Assembly (NCBI GenBank): GCA_000934385.1
Contig: KN880777.1
Location: 1-21,316, forward strand
DNA: 21,316 nucleotides
Reading direction: 5' to 3'
Source: Cylindrobasidium torrendii FP15055 ss-10
Lineage: Eukaryota; Basidiomycota; Agaricomycetes; Agaricales; Physalacriaceae
Shown here: positions 10,846-20,979 of the stretch, piece after piece
Numbering within the stretch: the first letter of the stretch is position 1
How the letters are laid out: the number at the start of each line of letters is the position of its first letter
Translations under genes and position numbers: made by a program
The notes under the pieces: model-generated
Told to the model about the DNA's origin: nothing
Databases searched by the model: none
The model's input: the letters and a program-made list of their open reading frames with translations, nothing else

Positions 10846-12429
10846 ATGGTCACCCGGTCCAAGCGCGAGTATAATCCCTGGCAGGGATGGAAGGTGGAGC
10901 CCATCCACCTCGACTGCGATGCTGGAGAGCTGCTCAGGGTGGCGATGGAGGAGCAGGAGGAGGAGGAGGAGGCGGCGGAGCTAGGGGATGGTCTGGAAAT
11001 CCCGGAGATGGAGGACGACGCAGACGGTGAGGGCGAATCTGTGCCAGCCGTCGTCCCTGCTGCGAGCAGCGCGCACGAGGGAGGGCCTATCAAACGGCGG
11101 CGGAAGGATGTCGCGGGCTCCGAATCGTCGGCTGAGGCTGAGGTCGACGCTCCCAGGACCTCGCGCAAGATTTCCTCCGCCGACACGCCTTCGTCGTCGA
11201 GGGTTGCCCCGCAGCAAGAGGTCGGAGGGGCCCCAAGTCGTGCACACATCAGCCGAGCCAGGCGGAGGGCAAAGAGGAAGGCGGAGCTCGGCCCTAGCCC
11301 AGCGCCTTCCAAGAGGATCGAACTCACGACCAGGGTGGCCCCAATTCACGTCGCCACCAAGGTCCTCAGCTTCCCTGCCGCCAGGAATGCATACACCGCC
11401 CTTCGACCGAAGGAGAAGCGTCGCCAGGTCCCGCCGGTGAAGATACTCAGGGAGAGAGGCGCTTTGGAGATCGAGTACGAGCCGGGCATCATACGCCCGC
11501 TGGTCGATCGAAATGGCCTGGTTATGGGCTGCTTCTGGGACCATCCGGGAAGTGAAGAGGATGGGTCGGCGTCTTCGTGGCTGAGGGACTGCGATGAGGT
11601 GTATGGGGACATGGGTCGGGAGCACGAAGGTGCCAGGTTCAAGAGTAAGACCCATGACCGTGGGGAGCACATACCGTGTAATTTCGGCATGCAGATGGGG
11701 ATGGGGCAGAAGGAGCCCAGGAACCTCTCGCTGGGTAGGTGTGAGGGTCTCGTGAAGAGGATTACATCGACTCGAGCTTTCAAGAGGGTTGCAGCTTTCA
11801 CTAGTGGTATGGATTTTTTTCGTCTTGCTTTTTTTTTTTTAAAGAAAGCTCATCTCTTCGCAGCATCGTTTCGAATATGGGCACCACGCCTATGGGAACA
11901 CTACAACGACACCATCAAGAGGTTAGAGGGGTGCCCAGGGACCTCAAGAAACTTCGACTCGTCAGTCTTTCCATGTGCATGCCTCAACCTTGGCTGCACC
12001 GTTTGCTGTTTCCATAGGGATCCCCGCAACCTCCCATATGGCTGGAATCCAGTGACCGTCTTTGGCCCTTTCGACCACCGGGAGGGAGGCCACATTGTTT
12101 TAGAAGACTTCAACCTCATGATACAGGCCCCGCATGGCACAAGCTATGCAATCATGGGGGCCTGTGTCTCCCATGGCAATGCTCCGCTTGCTGACCCGGT
12201 GAGGGAGCACCGCTCTTCCTTCACACAGTATATGCCCGGTGGCCTAAGAAGATGGTTAGACAATGGAGGTGCCACTGACAAATATCTGAGAGAGAATGAC
12301 CCGGTGGAGTTCAAGAGGGTGCAGGCTTGGAAGTCAGGTAATTGGGAAAGGGGGGTTGGAATGCTTTCGACTCTGGATGAGGTTATGGAATGGTTGGGAC
12401 ATCCTGTAGATAAAGACCAGGCTGTGTAA
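10846..12429 (+). CDS. TET/JBP-family 2-oxoglutarate/Fe(II) dioxygenase
   Basis: Two exons (10846-11806 and 11864-12429) around a 57-bp intron with a T-rich tract give 508 residues. That intron is a multiple of three, so the unspliced frame also stays open. Residues 1 to about 170 are acidic then basic and disordered, with KRRRK and RARRRAKRK nuclear-signal-like clusters. The catalytic domain fills the C-terminal half: an SFRIWAPRLWEHY helix (322-334), HRD (H371, D373) as iron ligands, YGWNPVTVFGPFD, GGHIVLEDFNLMIQAPHGTS, distal iron ligand H424 in SHGN, and R437 in HRSSF for 2-oxoglutarate. This order matches the fungal TET/JBP family, which oxidises 5-methylcytosine or thymine in DNA. All key residues are present, so activity is plausible. 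Five Cys crowd residues 358-369 just before HRD. The start is the first ATG after the leader intron. The neighbouring KDZ transposase fits the known association of these families. Confidence 0.92.
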   Translation: MVTRSKREYNPWQGWKVEPIHLDCDAGELLRVAMEEQEEEEEAAELGDGLEIPEMEDDADGEGESVPAVVPAASSAHEGGPIKRRRKDVAGSESSAEAEVDAPRTSRKISSADTPSSSRVAPQQEVGGAPSRAHISRARRRAKRKAELGPSPAPSKRIELTTRVAPIHVATKVLSFPAARNAYTALRPKEKRRQVPPVKILRERGALEIEYEPGIIRPLVDRNGLVMGCFWDHPGSEEDGSASSWLRDCDEVYGDMGREHEGARFKSKTHDRGEHIPCNFGMQMGMGQKEPRNLSLGRCEGLVKRITSTRAFKRVAAFTSGMDFFRLAFFFLKKAHLFAASFRIWAPRLWEHYNDTIKRLEGCPGTSRNFDSSVFPCACLNLGCTVCCFHRDPRNLPYGWNPVTVFGPFDHREGGHIVLEDFNLMIQAPHGTSYAIMGACVSHGNAPLADPVREHRSSFTQYMPGGLRRWLDNGGATDKYLRENDPVEFKRVQAWKSGNWERGVGMLSTLDEVMEWLGHPVDKDQAV

Positions 12430-12538
12430 TAGTGTGGATTCCAAGTGCCTGAATTTATTTTTCTTTAAAATTCTCAAAGGAAAATTTCAGACCTAAAGCT
12501 GTGAATATCATTGTGTGAGGTTCTGATTCCTAATTATC

Positions 12539-12544
12539 AATAAA
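12539..12544 (+). terminator. Polyadenylation signal of the TET/JBP gene
   Basis: AATAAA about 110 bp after the stop codon, in AT-rich DNA. It matches the canonical hexamer and lies at a reasonable distance for a fungal 3' end, but cleavage cannot be seen directly. Confidence 0.55.
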
Positions 12545-13455
12545 GGATAGCCACCCTTGTTGCAAGCTTTCTAGAGTTACACCGCTGTAAAGGACAGGCT
12601 ACATCCAAAATTTAAGGCCACTAGAGGTACTAGTGAAGAGCAATTTATGAATATATATAAGCATTCTTGAGTCCAGCATTTCCCAGAGCGCCCAGCGAGG
12701 GCACGCCTTGGTATATGCGCCCATCCGCAAGGATTTGCGCCTCTCGCTCTGCGGTTTGGGGCTTTTTACGCGCATTGATGTTTCACCACGTTCACGCACA
12801 CAAGTTCTGAGAATTGAGCGACCCTAGTAAGAGGGACAAAGAAGAGAAGAGACCAAACCGTAAGAACTGTTCGTTGATCGTAGTTTCCCAAATCCGGAAA
12901 CGTCGCGATCCCGCCATCAGGGCTTACAATATTAACAAAGGTATAGCCCCAGGCGTCGCAGGGCAGGGCCAGACCATTTGAGTACTGTAATAAAAGCAAG
13001 AAGTATGGCATGTAAGAAAGAAATTACATATTGTTATGTAGTGTTAAGACCCTTGCAAACCTCCCGACAACCAATACAAGTCTTCTTTGGCGGTCAAGAG
13101 CTTATTCCCCGTTGCACATGAGTTTTGAAATAGTTTTTTGAAACTCAATCTCCGTGAGTGAGCAAAGTATCACAAGGAGTACGGGCCCTCGTTTGCAGGT
13201 CGACGCCATTAAAGCTTGGCCGCCACAATATCGGGAGTTCCCGAAGTTCAGATCAGCAGGCGCGAGAAGTTTGGCCGCAATCGCCTTACGTAACATCATC
13301 CCGCCCGCTCCCCTGCCATCATGCACCCGCCGTTCGATCAAGCCTCATGGCGCCTTGGGGCGCTAGCCGGAAATCTGCAACATATGGGCGTGTATTTTTC
13401 ATGAAGGAGAGCGGAGGATCTCAGTCCAGGTGCGTGGCTAACATGCTGGCGGGCA
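12545..13455. other. Intergenic stretch with a possible gene remnant
   Basis: No intact gene is seen. On the minus strand, 12986-12929 reads as an exon-like piece (YSNGLALPCDAWGYTFVNI) flanked by an acceptor-like TTATTACAG and a donor-like GTAAGC. Surrounding frames are short and cannot be joined. It may be a decayed exon or chance. The part after about 13240 is GC-rich and probably belongs to the promoter of the next plus-strand gene. Confidence 0.35.
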
Positions 13456-13463
13456 TATTTATA
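13456..13463 (+). promoter_or_regulatory. TATA-like element of the Cys-cluster gene
   Basis: TATTTATA sits in a GC-rich stretch 64 bp upstream of the ATG at 13527. The octamer CCTCGACC at 13469-13476 follows at nearly the same spacing as in front of the TET/JBP gene, suggesting a shared core promoter design. Confidence 0.5.
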
Positions 13464-13526
13464 CCTAACCTCGACCGCTAGAGCCGCGTCCTGCACCAGC
13501 GCCCCAGCCCATTGCCCTCCCCTGCC

Positions 13527-14730
13527 ATGTCCGGCCGTCCACCCTCCATCCCGCTCGATATGCTGCTTCCTCGCCCGCCCGGTCTCGCAGGCCTCTCTGG
13601 ATTTCGCGTCATTGACTGCCCGCCCGCCGAGGACGACGTCGCCATCACCTATGAGCGCACCTCCTACACCGCCAAGAGGGCCATGGACTTCGCTCAGGAT
13701 GATGGTCCCACCTCGTTCCTGGGTCGCGGTCTGCTCGCGCTGCTAGCAGCATACTTCTCTGGCGCGAATGACAGGGCAACCATATGCTACCCGTCCGTCT
13801 GCCCAAAGGCTGGCTGCAATGGATCCATGGCCCACTTCTTCCGGGTAGGAGGGAACAAGGACTACGAGCCTACTCCCGACGTCGCCAAGAAGTTTCAGCT
13901 CTTGATCTGGGTTAGTCCACACACCTGTTCAAGTCCTTTCGCGAGTTGACTTAGCTTTGCAGTGTGAGAGGTGTAGGTCTTACCTCCAGCATTGGTACCA
14001 GGTGCCGGAGGCCGTCATTCTGTCCGATGGGGCCATAAGGGATGGTCTTCTCCGACGTCGCGCTATCGAGGAGTTGAGGCAGAGAATGCCCAACGCTGAG
14101 TCCGCCGTAACCACCCTTATCTATCGGGGCATCCGACGCTCGCCCATCATTCGCCGACTCTCACCGCGGGCTATATCGCGCCGGAACGAGGTGCCTACCA
14201 ACACGTCTAAGCGCTCGGCTATCTCGCGGGCATCCAGCCAGTCCAGCAGACACTCCGAGCCGCCCCTGCTGCTTCGCAGCCTGCCGTCCTTTCAGGCGTA
14301 CATTCCGGTGAGACCGCCACCAGAACGAAGGGTCTTTCGGCTTCGTTGGTCGATCTTCGTCAGAGGACAGGTGAAGGATGGTTGGTGGATTTGGGATGCT
14401 GCTAGGAACCCGCTGAACAATGGGCCACTCCTTCACAAAGTACCGGGGCAGCCGGGGCAGGCCACAGTATTCCTGCTCGGTAGCAAGCCTTGGATCTCGG
14501 AGAGTTTTGTCAATGACAAACTGGTGGAGCGCTATGATTATTACGAGCTGAAGTGGGTCCGGTGGTCGCCAGCAAGGGCAATTTTGTTGGACACCGACAA
14601 TGAAACGGTCGCGGTGTTCAACGTCAATCGCAGCGCCATCAGCCGCCCGCATATGCATACGGCAACGAGCTTCAAATGGGATCAGGCGAACGACCAATGG
14701 ACATCGGCTACGTTTGAAAGTGATGACTGA
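13527..14730 (+). CDS. Cys-cluster protein of unknown function, transposon cargo
   Basis: Two exons (13527-13910 and 13963-14730) join in phase 0 across a 52-bp intron with donor GTTAGT and acceptor TTTGCAG, giving 383 residues. I do not recognise the family. The N-terminal part holds C87-x4-C92-x4-C97, and right after the intron C129-E-R-C132, with H138 nearby, which could bind one zinc ion. A serine- and arginine-rich linker follows (about 170-215). The C-terminal part has conserved-looking aromatic segments (GWWIWDAARNP, YDYYELKWVRWSP), suggesting a compact beta-rich domain. The start is the first in-frame ATG after the TATA element. It lies between the TET/JBP and transposase genes, all on one strand, so it may serve mobility, regulation or DNA binding. 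That role is inferred from context only. Confidence 0.75.
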
Positions 14731-15032
14731 TTCTTGCTCAAAGCTTCAACTTGATTACTACAACTTAGTGCATGACTTTAATTACCTACCTGTGCATGTT
14801 TTACCCACTTTCGTTTTCTACTTACAGAATTACATTAATGTTCGCTTACCTGCCCTATGCCTGTCTACGAATCTTTGAGTAATGACCGGATGGCATGCAA
14901 TGAAACAGTTGAAGGAAGACATGAGGTTGGTGGCCGGCTACATATGTGTTGAACACCCCGCTGACCGCTTCCCTAAAAGGGCCCCGCCTACTAGTACCAC
15001 CACCAACATTCCACCTCGCCTTTGCACTCAAG
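14731..15032 (+). promoter_or_regulatory. Promoter region of the transposase gene
   Basis: About 300 bp of non-coding DNA, AT-rich up to 14880. A TATA-like CTAAAA at 14973 lies about 60 bp before the ATG at 15033. The CCTCGACC octamer found before the other two right-arm genes is not present. Nothing else is identifiable. Confidence 0.35.
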
Positions 15033-18000
15033 ATGGGCAGAGGAGATATCACCCGCCCTCTTCTGCTCACCCAAAAGGAGCAAGAGAAGGCAAAGGGTAC
15101 AAGGCGGCGTCGGGCGCGTCGGCAGAGCCAACCATCGAAGCCGAGTTACCACCCGCTCACCGTTGACTTCGATGTCGATGATGAGGAAATCGGTGCTGCG
15201 CAGATGCCCAGTCAAGATCATGCGTCTGGTGAGCCGTCGTCGACAGAGGCTCTCCAAGAGGTTGCAAACTGGGGTTGGAAGGAGCCGCAATACGTGCGTC
15301 CGAGGTTGGGCAGGATGGACGAAGACGATATTAATCCCGACGACATGCAGGCGTGGCTTATCGCTGCGCAGCAAGACCACGCTCCTCCGCCTGAGTCGAC
15401 GCTAGAGCCAGATGCGCCAGAAGTTGAGAGCGAACCTGCAGAGCCTACGGCGCTGCCGCCAGGGAAGGGTGCCGAAGGGATATTACCTCGAAGAAAGTTG
15501 AAGCATCAGGTATGTGCAACCGGCTCAAGCCTGTCTCCGCCTTTGCTCACATGCTGTCAGGGAGTCAGCGCCCATCTTCTACCATGGATGACCTTCATGC
15601 ATACCGCGCAAGACGCCTACTTTGCACGACAGGTGGAATTAGGGGCAGGAAAAACCTGCCGTTGCTTCGACGAAACATGCGCCGAAAACTCACCGCCTTC
15701 GCCTGGCGACGGAGCGCAAGCGACGAGCCTGTACGATAGTGGGGACGAGCTGGATGCCCTTGAGGTTGAAGAACCTCCGAAGGCTTTGTACAGGTGCACA
15801 GAATGCAAACACCCTGCTTTATGCGCCGACTGTGTCCTGGACTGCCATGCCTACCTGCCTTTCCATCGCCTCGAACTCTGGAATGGGGAGTTTTTCGAAC
15901 CTACAGACCTCTGCGAACTTGGCTTGATCTACTCGCTGCGCCATCCAGGCGACCCTGATGGATGCCCAGAATGCGAACCTGGCCACTCAAGATCTATGAC
16001 CATCCTCGACATTAACGGCTACCGCAAGGTCAACGTCCAGTTCTGCTACTGTTCTGGTGTACCTTCGAAGGAGAGCCGCGATGAGGCGTACCAGCTACTC
16101 GAGGCGGGCCTTTGGCCACAGACTCTGGATGCTCCAAGGACCGCCATCACCTTCGCAGTTGTGGAGAATTTCGTCCACCATCACAACACCGACAAAAAAT
16201 CTGCGTACAACTATTGCTGGACGCTGCGCCTGATGACCGACCCGATACGCCCGTGGGATGTTCCTGTGAGCACTCTTCCGGAAGAGGTTCGAAGAGCTCA
16301 CGTTTTGTGCCCAGGATTCGTATCGTGCTTTCATGAGGGTAGTGAGGATATGGCAGTCATTGGAGCCACAGCGGCGCAGTGGGCAATCGTTTGGCATCGA
16401 GGACTTCATAACTGGTCGGCGACCAGGATCCACCTCAATCTTTTGTCCAGCCTGCCCGGAAATAGACTTCAACGTTTCGAAGCAAGAGGTTGATGAAGCA
16501 AGCCCAGAGCAAGAGTAAGTTCATCCATCTTAGCTCTAATCACTGCTGAACAAGAGACGTCAGGCATTGTTACACCTTGTTCCTCTCCACCGATGGTTGC
16601 TTCAACTGCCCGCGACACATCCTGCCATTCGAAGACGAGGACGACTTTGCCTTGATGGGGGGCTCAGCATACATACCCGACGAAGATATGTATCACGCCC
16701 TGCTTGACAAATTCCAGGACGTGGAAGCAGAGGTCAGCCGCAAGCTCCCTGACCGCTGACATCTAACTTACGCCTGTTCCAGCCATCCACTTGCGCGCGG
16801 CTGCGAGCGGTCAAATTGCAATCCCTCATGAAGTTCAAGAATTTGGCGGTGACAGGTTTCGTTGGCACAATATGCACACGGCATGCGTTCGTGTGTGATA
16901 ACTCCCTCGTGGACATGTACGGCGGCGAAGGGTATTTCTACATTTTTCAAGGTAAAATGCAGATGCTAACCGCTGCCTTCACAGCCACATGTATTCTGAT
17001 ATCAGCCTGATGGGCGCGCTGCAGATGCACTACAAGCAAAGATGGGTTCGAATGGCCTACGACATTTGGTGCCAATACGTCAAGAAGCTCCTGCTTAGGG
17101 TGGCTAGGAGGAAGTTCCCTCACCTACCGGAAGCTTTCTTCGATATGCTTTCAAGAATAAAGGGAGGGATACCGTCATTCCATGTGCTTGGGCACATATG
17201 GAGCTGTCGTGCGCTCTACTCGTACCACCACCTTCCCCACACTGGGGAGACCAAGACCGAGAACATCGAGACAACGTGGGTGCCCTCCAAGCTGCTTGGA
17301 GGGAGTGTAAAGCATGCGAACCACGGACAGCGACACGACGAAATCGACGCGACTTACATGCACTGGAATTATTTGAAGTGGATTCGCCTGCGTAAGCACA
17401 TTGGATTGACTACGCTCCTTGGCATGATCTAAGCAGGCCATAGCCCACGCTCAATCCAACGACTACTTCAAGGCAGTCCTATCCCTTGCATCGAGGCAAG
17501 CTTCACTTGCCGCCATTGAAGACGCGACCGCTCCTTTGCTCAAGCGCAACCCCGACCTGAGGCAGAAATGGTGGGACCAGTACCACGAGCCATTGCCTTT
17601 GCCAACCGATAAACCAATTGTCAATCGGTTCGAGTGCAATTTTAAGGGATTCTGTAAGTTGCTTCGGTCTGGATGCAACCTGTTGGCTAATCTTTTGACA
17701 CAGCTACCCGCGAAACCATGAAGATGATGGAGGATGCGATGAACGGCAAGGTCCATCCCTCCATCGAACGCAACCCCAAACCAGGAGACATGCGTGCGAT
17801 TGAAGAGGTCATTCAGGAAGGTTGCAGACTCGATGTAGAGGCGTAGGGCTTACTTATCTCAGCATCAACGCCAATGATCTAACACTTTGTAGGCTGAGAA
17901 TACGGAACTTGCGCGCGGCAGAGAGGGATGTCTTCACCTTGGAAGGCAAGAAGACGAGCATCTCCACCTCGCGGGCGTTGCTCTATGACGGGATGATGGC

Positions 18001-19134
18001 CTGGGCAGCTGCCCTGGAGCTTGTTCTGCCCGACCTTCTCCACGAGCTACCCGCGATATCGAAGGATACGCCAGAATGCACGCTGCTGCCCTTGCCGAGC
18101 AACCTCAGCGAAATCAGCCGCAAGAAATATGGCCTCGAAGAGGCAACTCGTCAGGAGCTTTTGTATCGAACCACGCAGGCGCACGCTTTGCTCACTGAGT
18201 GCCGAATGCTCGTTTTCGACTCAGAGCACGGATACAAGCTGAAGTCCAAGGTTACTGGGCAGCGGAAGAACACGCGGATGGGCAGGCTTACCAACGATTT
18301 CAACCATGAGAAAGTCAGCGCCCGTAGCCTCTACAATCACGTCCGAAGCAAGATGTTGACGATGTGCACCCCGCAAGAGATATATATGTTCAAGGAGCTT
18401 CGAAAAGAAGACATGTTCTGCAAAGCTCTGCAAGAGGCTGTCAAGGGGTACGACGGTAAACTCGATGCTACTGGAAAGCCAAAATTGACATCGTGGATCT
18501 GGCAAGTGGTCAAGCCTGAGGGGATGGGCGAGGACGAGGAAGACGAATGGCAAATAGAAAGTAAGTGAGGACCACCTGTGCGAACCATGACTCACGCCAT
18601 TCAGTCCGCCGCGTACACTGGTTCAATGCCTACGACGCTGCCATGCGAGCGTCGGAAGAGGTCGAAATTTTGAGTATGGAGCATACCAGAGCATGCATCG
18701 CCTATGAACGCTACATCTGGGCCTGGGGAGGGATCTGCAAGAGGCTGGAAGGGGAGATCACCAAGCATCGCGAAGAACATAACGCTGTCGTGCCGGAAAC
18801 GTACCGGCGAAGGGTGTTGTGGGAATTGGCGGCAAGGCAGAGGGAGCGTCAGCTCCTTGGCCGCCACGCATATGCCAAAAAGAGGCAGCACTTCTACGAA
18901 CTCATGAAGCACACCGCGCACCGTTTGTGGGAGAATGCGAGCGCCCAGGCAGAAGCAGAATTAGAGGCTGCCAGAGCGGCGGGTACAGAGATCGACCTCA
19001 TCCAGCGGTACATGGAGAAACCTCAAGAGGACTATGCGGAGAAGCTGGCGGAGGCAGCGAAGCGCCTCGATGAAGAAGAGGCGAAGAAACAGGAGTCTTT
19101 GCAGCGCGCAGGAGGTCGTTGGCGCAAACGTTAA
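15033..19134 (+). CDS. KDZ (Kyakuja-Dileera-Zisupton) transposase with CxC2 cysteine cluster
   Basis: Ten exons end at 15509, 16265, 16514, 16732, 16931, 17391, 17653, 17842, 18560 and 19134. The nine introns are 44-53 bp, all GT/AG, and phases agree throughout, giving about 1,217 residues. Residues 1-159 are basic then acidic and disordered. The CxC2 zinc cluster spans about 192-335 (CRCFDETC, YRCTEC, CADCVLDCH, CPEC, FCYC) and is the known DNA-binding partner of KDZ transposases. Conserved KDZ blocks follow: PWDVPDSYRAFMRVVR (from about 390), FCPACP, LFLSTD (D471), TRHAF, YDIWCQY (D593), and TGETKTENIETTW (E659 or E662). The two Asp and the Glu fit the RNase H-like DDE triad. The C-terminal 175 residues are strongly charged and helical. 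The start is the first ATG of the frame; the upstream open frame begins only with GTG. The least certain junction is the acceptor at 17443, since the nearer CAG would break the frame. No disabling mutation is seen. Confidence 0.93.
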
Positions 19135-19817
19135 TCTCATTCCGAAGTGCGATGCATGGGAGGGATGGGCCGGAGGAGACCTTGGGTGTCTGCCATAGCG
19201 CAGACATATGCTACCATATACATAGGTTTGGCTTGCTCCATTCGCTTGCTGCGTCTACGATACTGACTGACCACTATCACAGTCTTCACGTACTTCGAAC
19301 GTTCAATGATCAATATCCGCCTTTACGGCTGCTTTTTGCACCTGCTGTCCGCGAATGCCAGAGGGAAACCTACAGCTGTGGCGCTGCATGAATAGGTGCG
19401 TGCTGGATGATCTTGAATTATTCTCCGCGCAGAGTATCAGGGTTTCGACGCGCCTACCCTCTATGAGCACCTGATGTGTTGCGCTGCCCTGGGGAGCACG
19501 ATCGCGTAGCCCTTTGTTTCTCACCACCACCTTACCTCATTGGACTAGCGCAGCGCAACGCGTGGACTTCGAAGGCCACTCGCTTGGATTCGGAAAGGGC
19601 CATTGCTCACATCGAAGGGGTGAACCGACGCTACAAGGTGCGTGACATTTTACTGCTCAAAGCGCCGCCATTTGAGCACCCGGAATGAACGCTGACGCAC
19701 TACACAGAACAGTGCCTACGCGTTCATCTGCACTCCGCCGCACTCCCTCTTTAGCACGCCTCCTCGCAGCCTCAGCATCCAACGTCCTTCTCCAGTAGGA
19801 CCAACTTCCTCCATTCC
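19135..19817. other. Region downstream of the transposase with possible upstream exons
   Basis: No complete gene is seen. A frame ending IAHIEGVNRRYK at 19637, followed by a donor GTGCGT, looks like an exon. Acceptors at 19707 (CTACACAG with a CTGAC branch site) and 19754 (CTCTTTAG) could join it to the frame at 19818. Of these, only 19754 keeps the phase. Upstream of about 19530 the frame cannot be extended convincingly, so this may be the 5' part of the next gene or a decaying gene. Confidence 0.35.
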
Positions 19818-20304
19818 ATGGCCCGCGCTTCCAGCGACGCGCGAAAATCTCACCCGCATCGACTGCCGTCTCGGACTCCTGGCCGTCGACACTACATCCT
19901 CAATGCTCCAAGAGACCGTGTTCGCGCCGCCCAGGAGAAGGTGCGCTGCCGTCGAGTTCTTCACAAGGTCGACGAACTATTCGGCGCCAAGCATTACTTG
20001 CCGACCGGACAGCGGACGTCCCACATCGTCGTAGTGTGAGCCTTGCCTCCTCATCGTTTTCCTGTCAACTCAAAGATGCGGCGCGCGGTGTAGATGTCTG
20101 GCCCATGGCCTTGACCCCCATTATACCGTCAAGGTTTACGGCCACAGCAACAGCTGTCTGGCCACGGCGCATTTCTACACATACAGCCAACGCGTGACTT
20201 GGTCCTTTAATCCAAACCCCCGCCGTCGAACGCACAAAATGGACCCAGCCTGTTTACCGTCAGGATGGACTCTGACGAGAATTGTTGGGTTGACTGACAT
20301 TTGA
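19818..20304 (+). CDS. Small unrecognised gene at the right end of the cargo
   Basis: Two exons (19818-20035 and 20094-20304) join across a 58-bp intron (donor GTGAGC, acceptor GTGTAG) in phase, giving 142 residues from ATG 19818. Codons in the second half of exon 1 are mainly C- or G-ending, as in the other cargo genes. The protein is basic at the N-terminus, then has a helical-looking part (AAQEKVRCRRVLHKVDELFG) and a segment with CLAHGLDPHYTVKVYGHSN and HFYTYSQRVTWSFNP. I do not recognise a family. An alternative frame over 19708-20037 is also open, and upstream exons are possible, so the start is provisional. It could be a fragment of a larger former gene. Confidence 0.4.
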
Positions 20305-20979
20305 TCAAGAAGTCTACGTATCTTTTTGCCTTGTATATGTTAGATGTGTCTGTTTTCCAATGGGATTGTTGTGCTCTTGTTTCCGCTGTGCTTGAGAAAA
20401 TGAGTCGGCCGAAATATTCATGATGACACTGTACTTTATTTTTGAGGGTTTGATCGGTCATCACTTTGAACGGTTATCACTTCGTGCTAACAAATCGGTG
20501 GCTGACCAGTAGTCCGCGGACTGACCGGTCATCCCATTGAGCGGTTATCACTTCGTAGTAACAAATTGTCGGCTGACCAGTAGTCCGTAGACTGGCAGTC
20601 CGAAAACGAATAACCAGTGCTCAGATGACAAGTAGTTACCAGATGCTGAGCAGTACTTATTAGATGCCCTATGTATCCGAAACTACAGCGATGGTGAATA
20701 TGATTAGTGGTTTTTGTTTGATAATGAATCAATCAGAGAAACAACATAATCCTCACGACGCTGATAATATTCATGGAGAGAAACCGTTCTTTGCACCCCC
20801 ACGACCCCCACAAGAGATAGCAATGGGGTATTGTTATTGCAAAAATCCAAGCCGCTACCAACCACTGTTCAAGACTGGCAAGTGACCACTGGTGCCGAAC
20901 GACTCAGTATCTCCATAGCCCGGAAAACCCTTGGGTCTGGTGAATATATCGCATCCTCAATGTGGCACTCATGGGTGCC
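20305..20979. other. Right subterminal region without genes
   Basis: AT-rich, with no coding frame. It contains a 71-bp tandem duplication (20456-20596), hexamers ACCAGT (20505, 20576, 20613) and ACTGGT (20888), and a short perfect inverted repeat TGGCAC...GTGCCA at 20963-20980 that abuts the inner edge of the right terminal repeat. This mirrors the hexamer-rich left subterminal region and may hold transposase-binding sites. Confidence 0.6.
20456..20596 (+). repeat. 71-bp tandem duplication
   Basis: Copy A is 20456-20526 and copy B starts at 20527. They agree at roughly 83% of positions, sharing GGTTATCACTTCGT, TAACAAAT and GGCTGACCAGTAGTCCG. Each copy carries one ACCAGT hexamer. A GGTTATCA block near 640 and an ACCAGT-to-AGTTAC arrangement near 731 on the left suggest the unit belongs to a subterminal repeat family. 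Confidence 0.8.

Noticed and set aside
10800..11670. Minus-strand open frames over the 5' half of the TET/JBP gene
   Set aside because: They are shadows of the GC-rich exon; the plus-strand frame contains the start and the continuous dioxygenase protein.
15033..19134. Transposase as a pseudogene, because the raw frame is broken many times
   Set aside because: Every break coincides with a 44-53 bp GT/AG intron, and after splicing the phases agree over the whole length with KDZ motifs in the right order.
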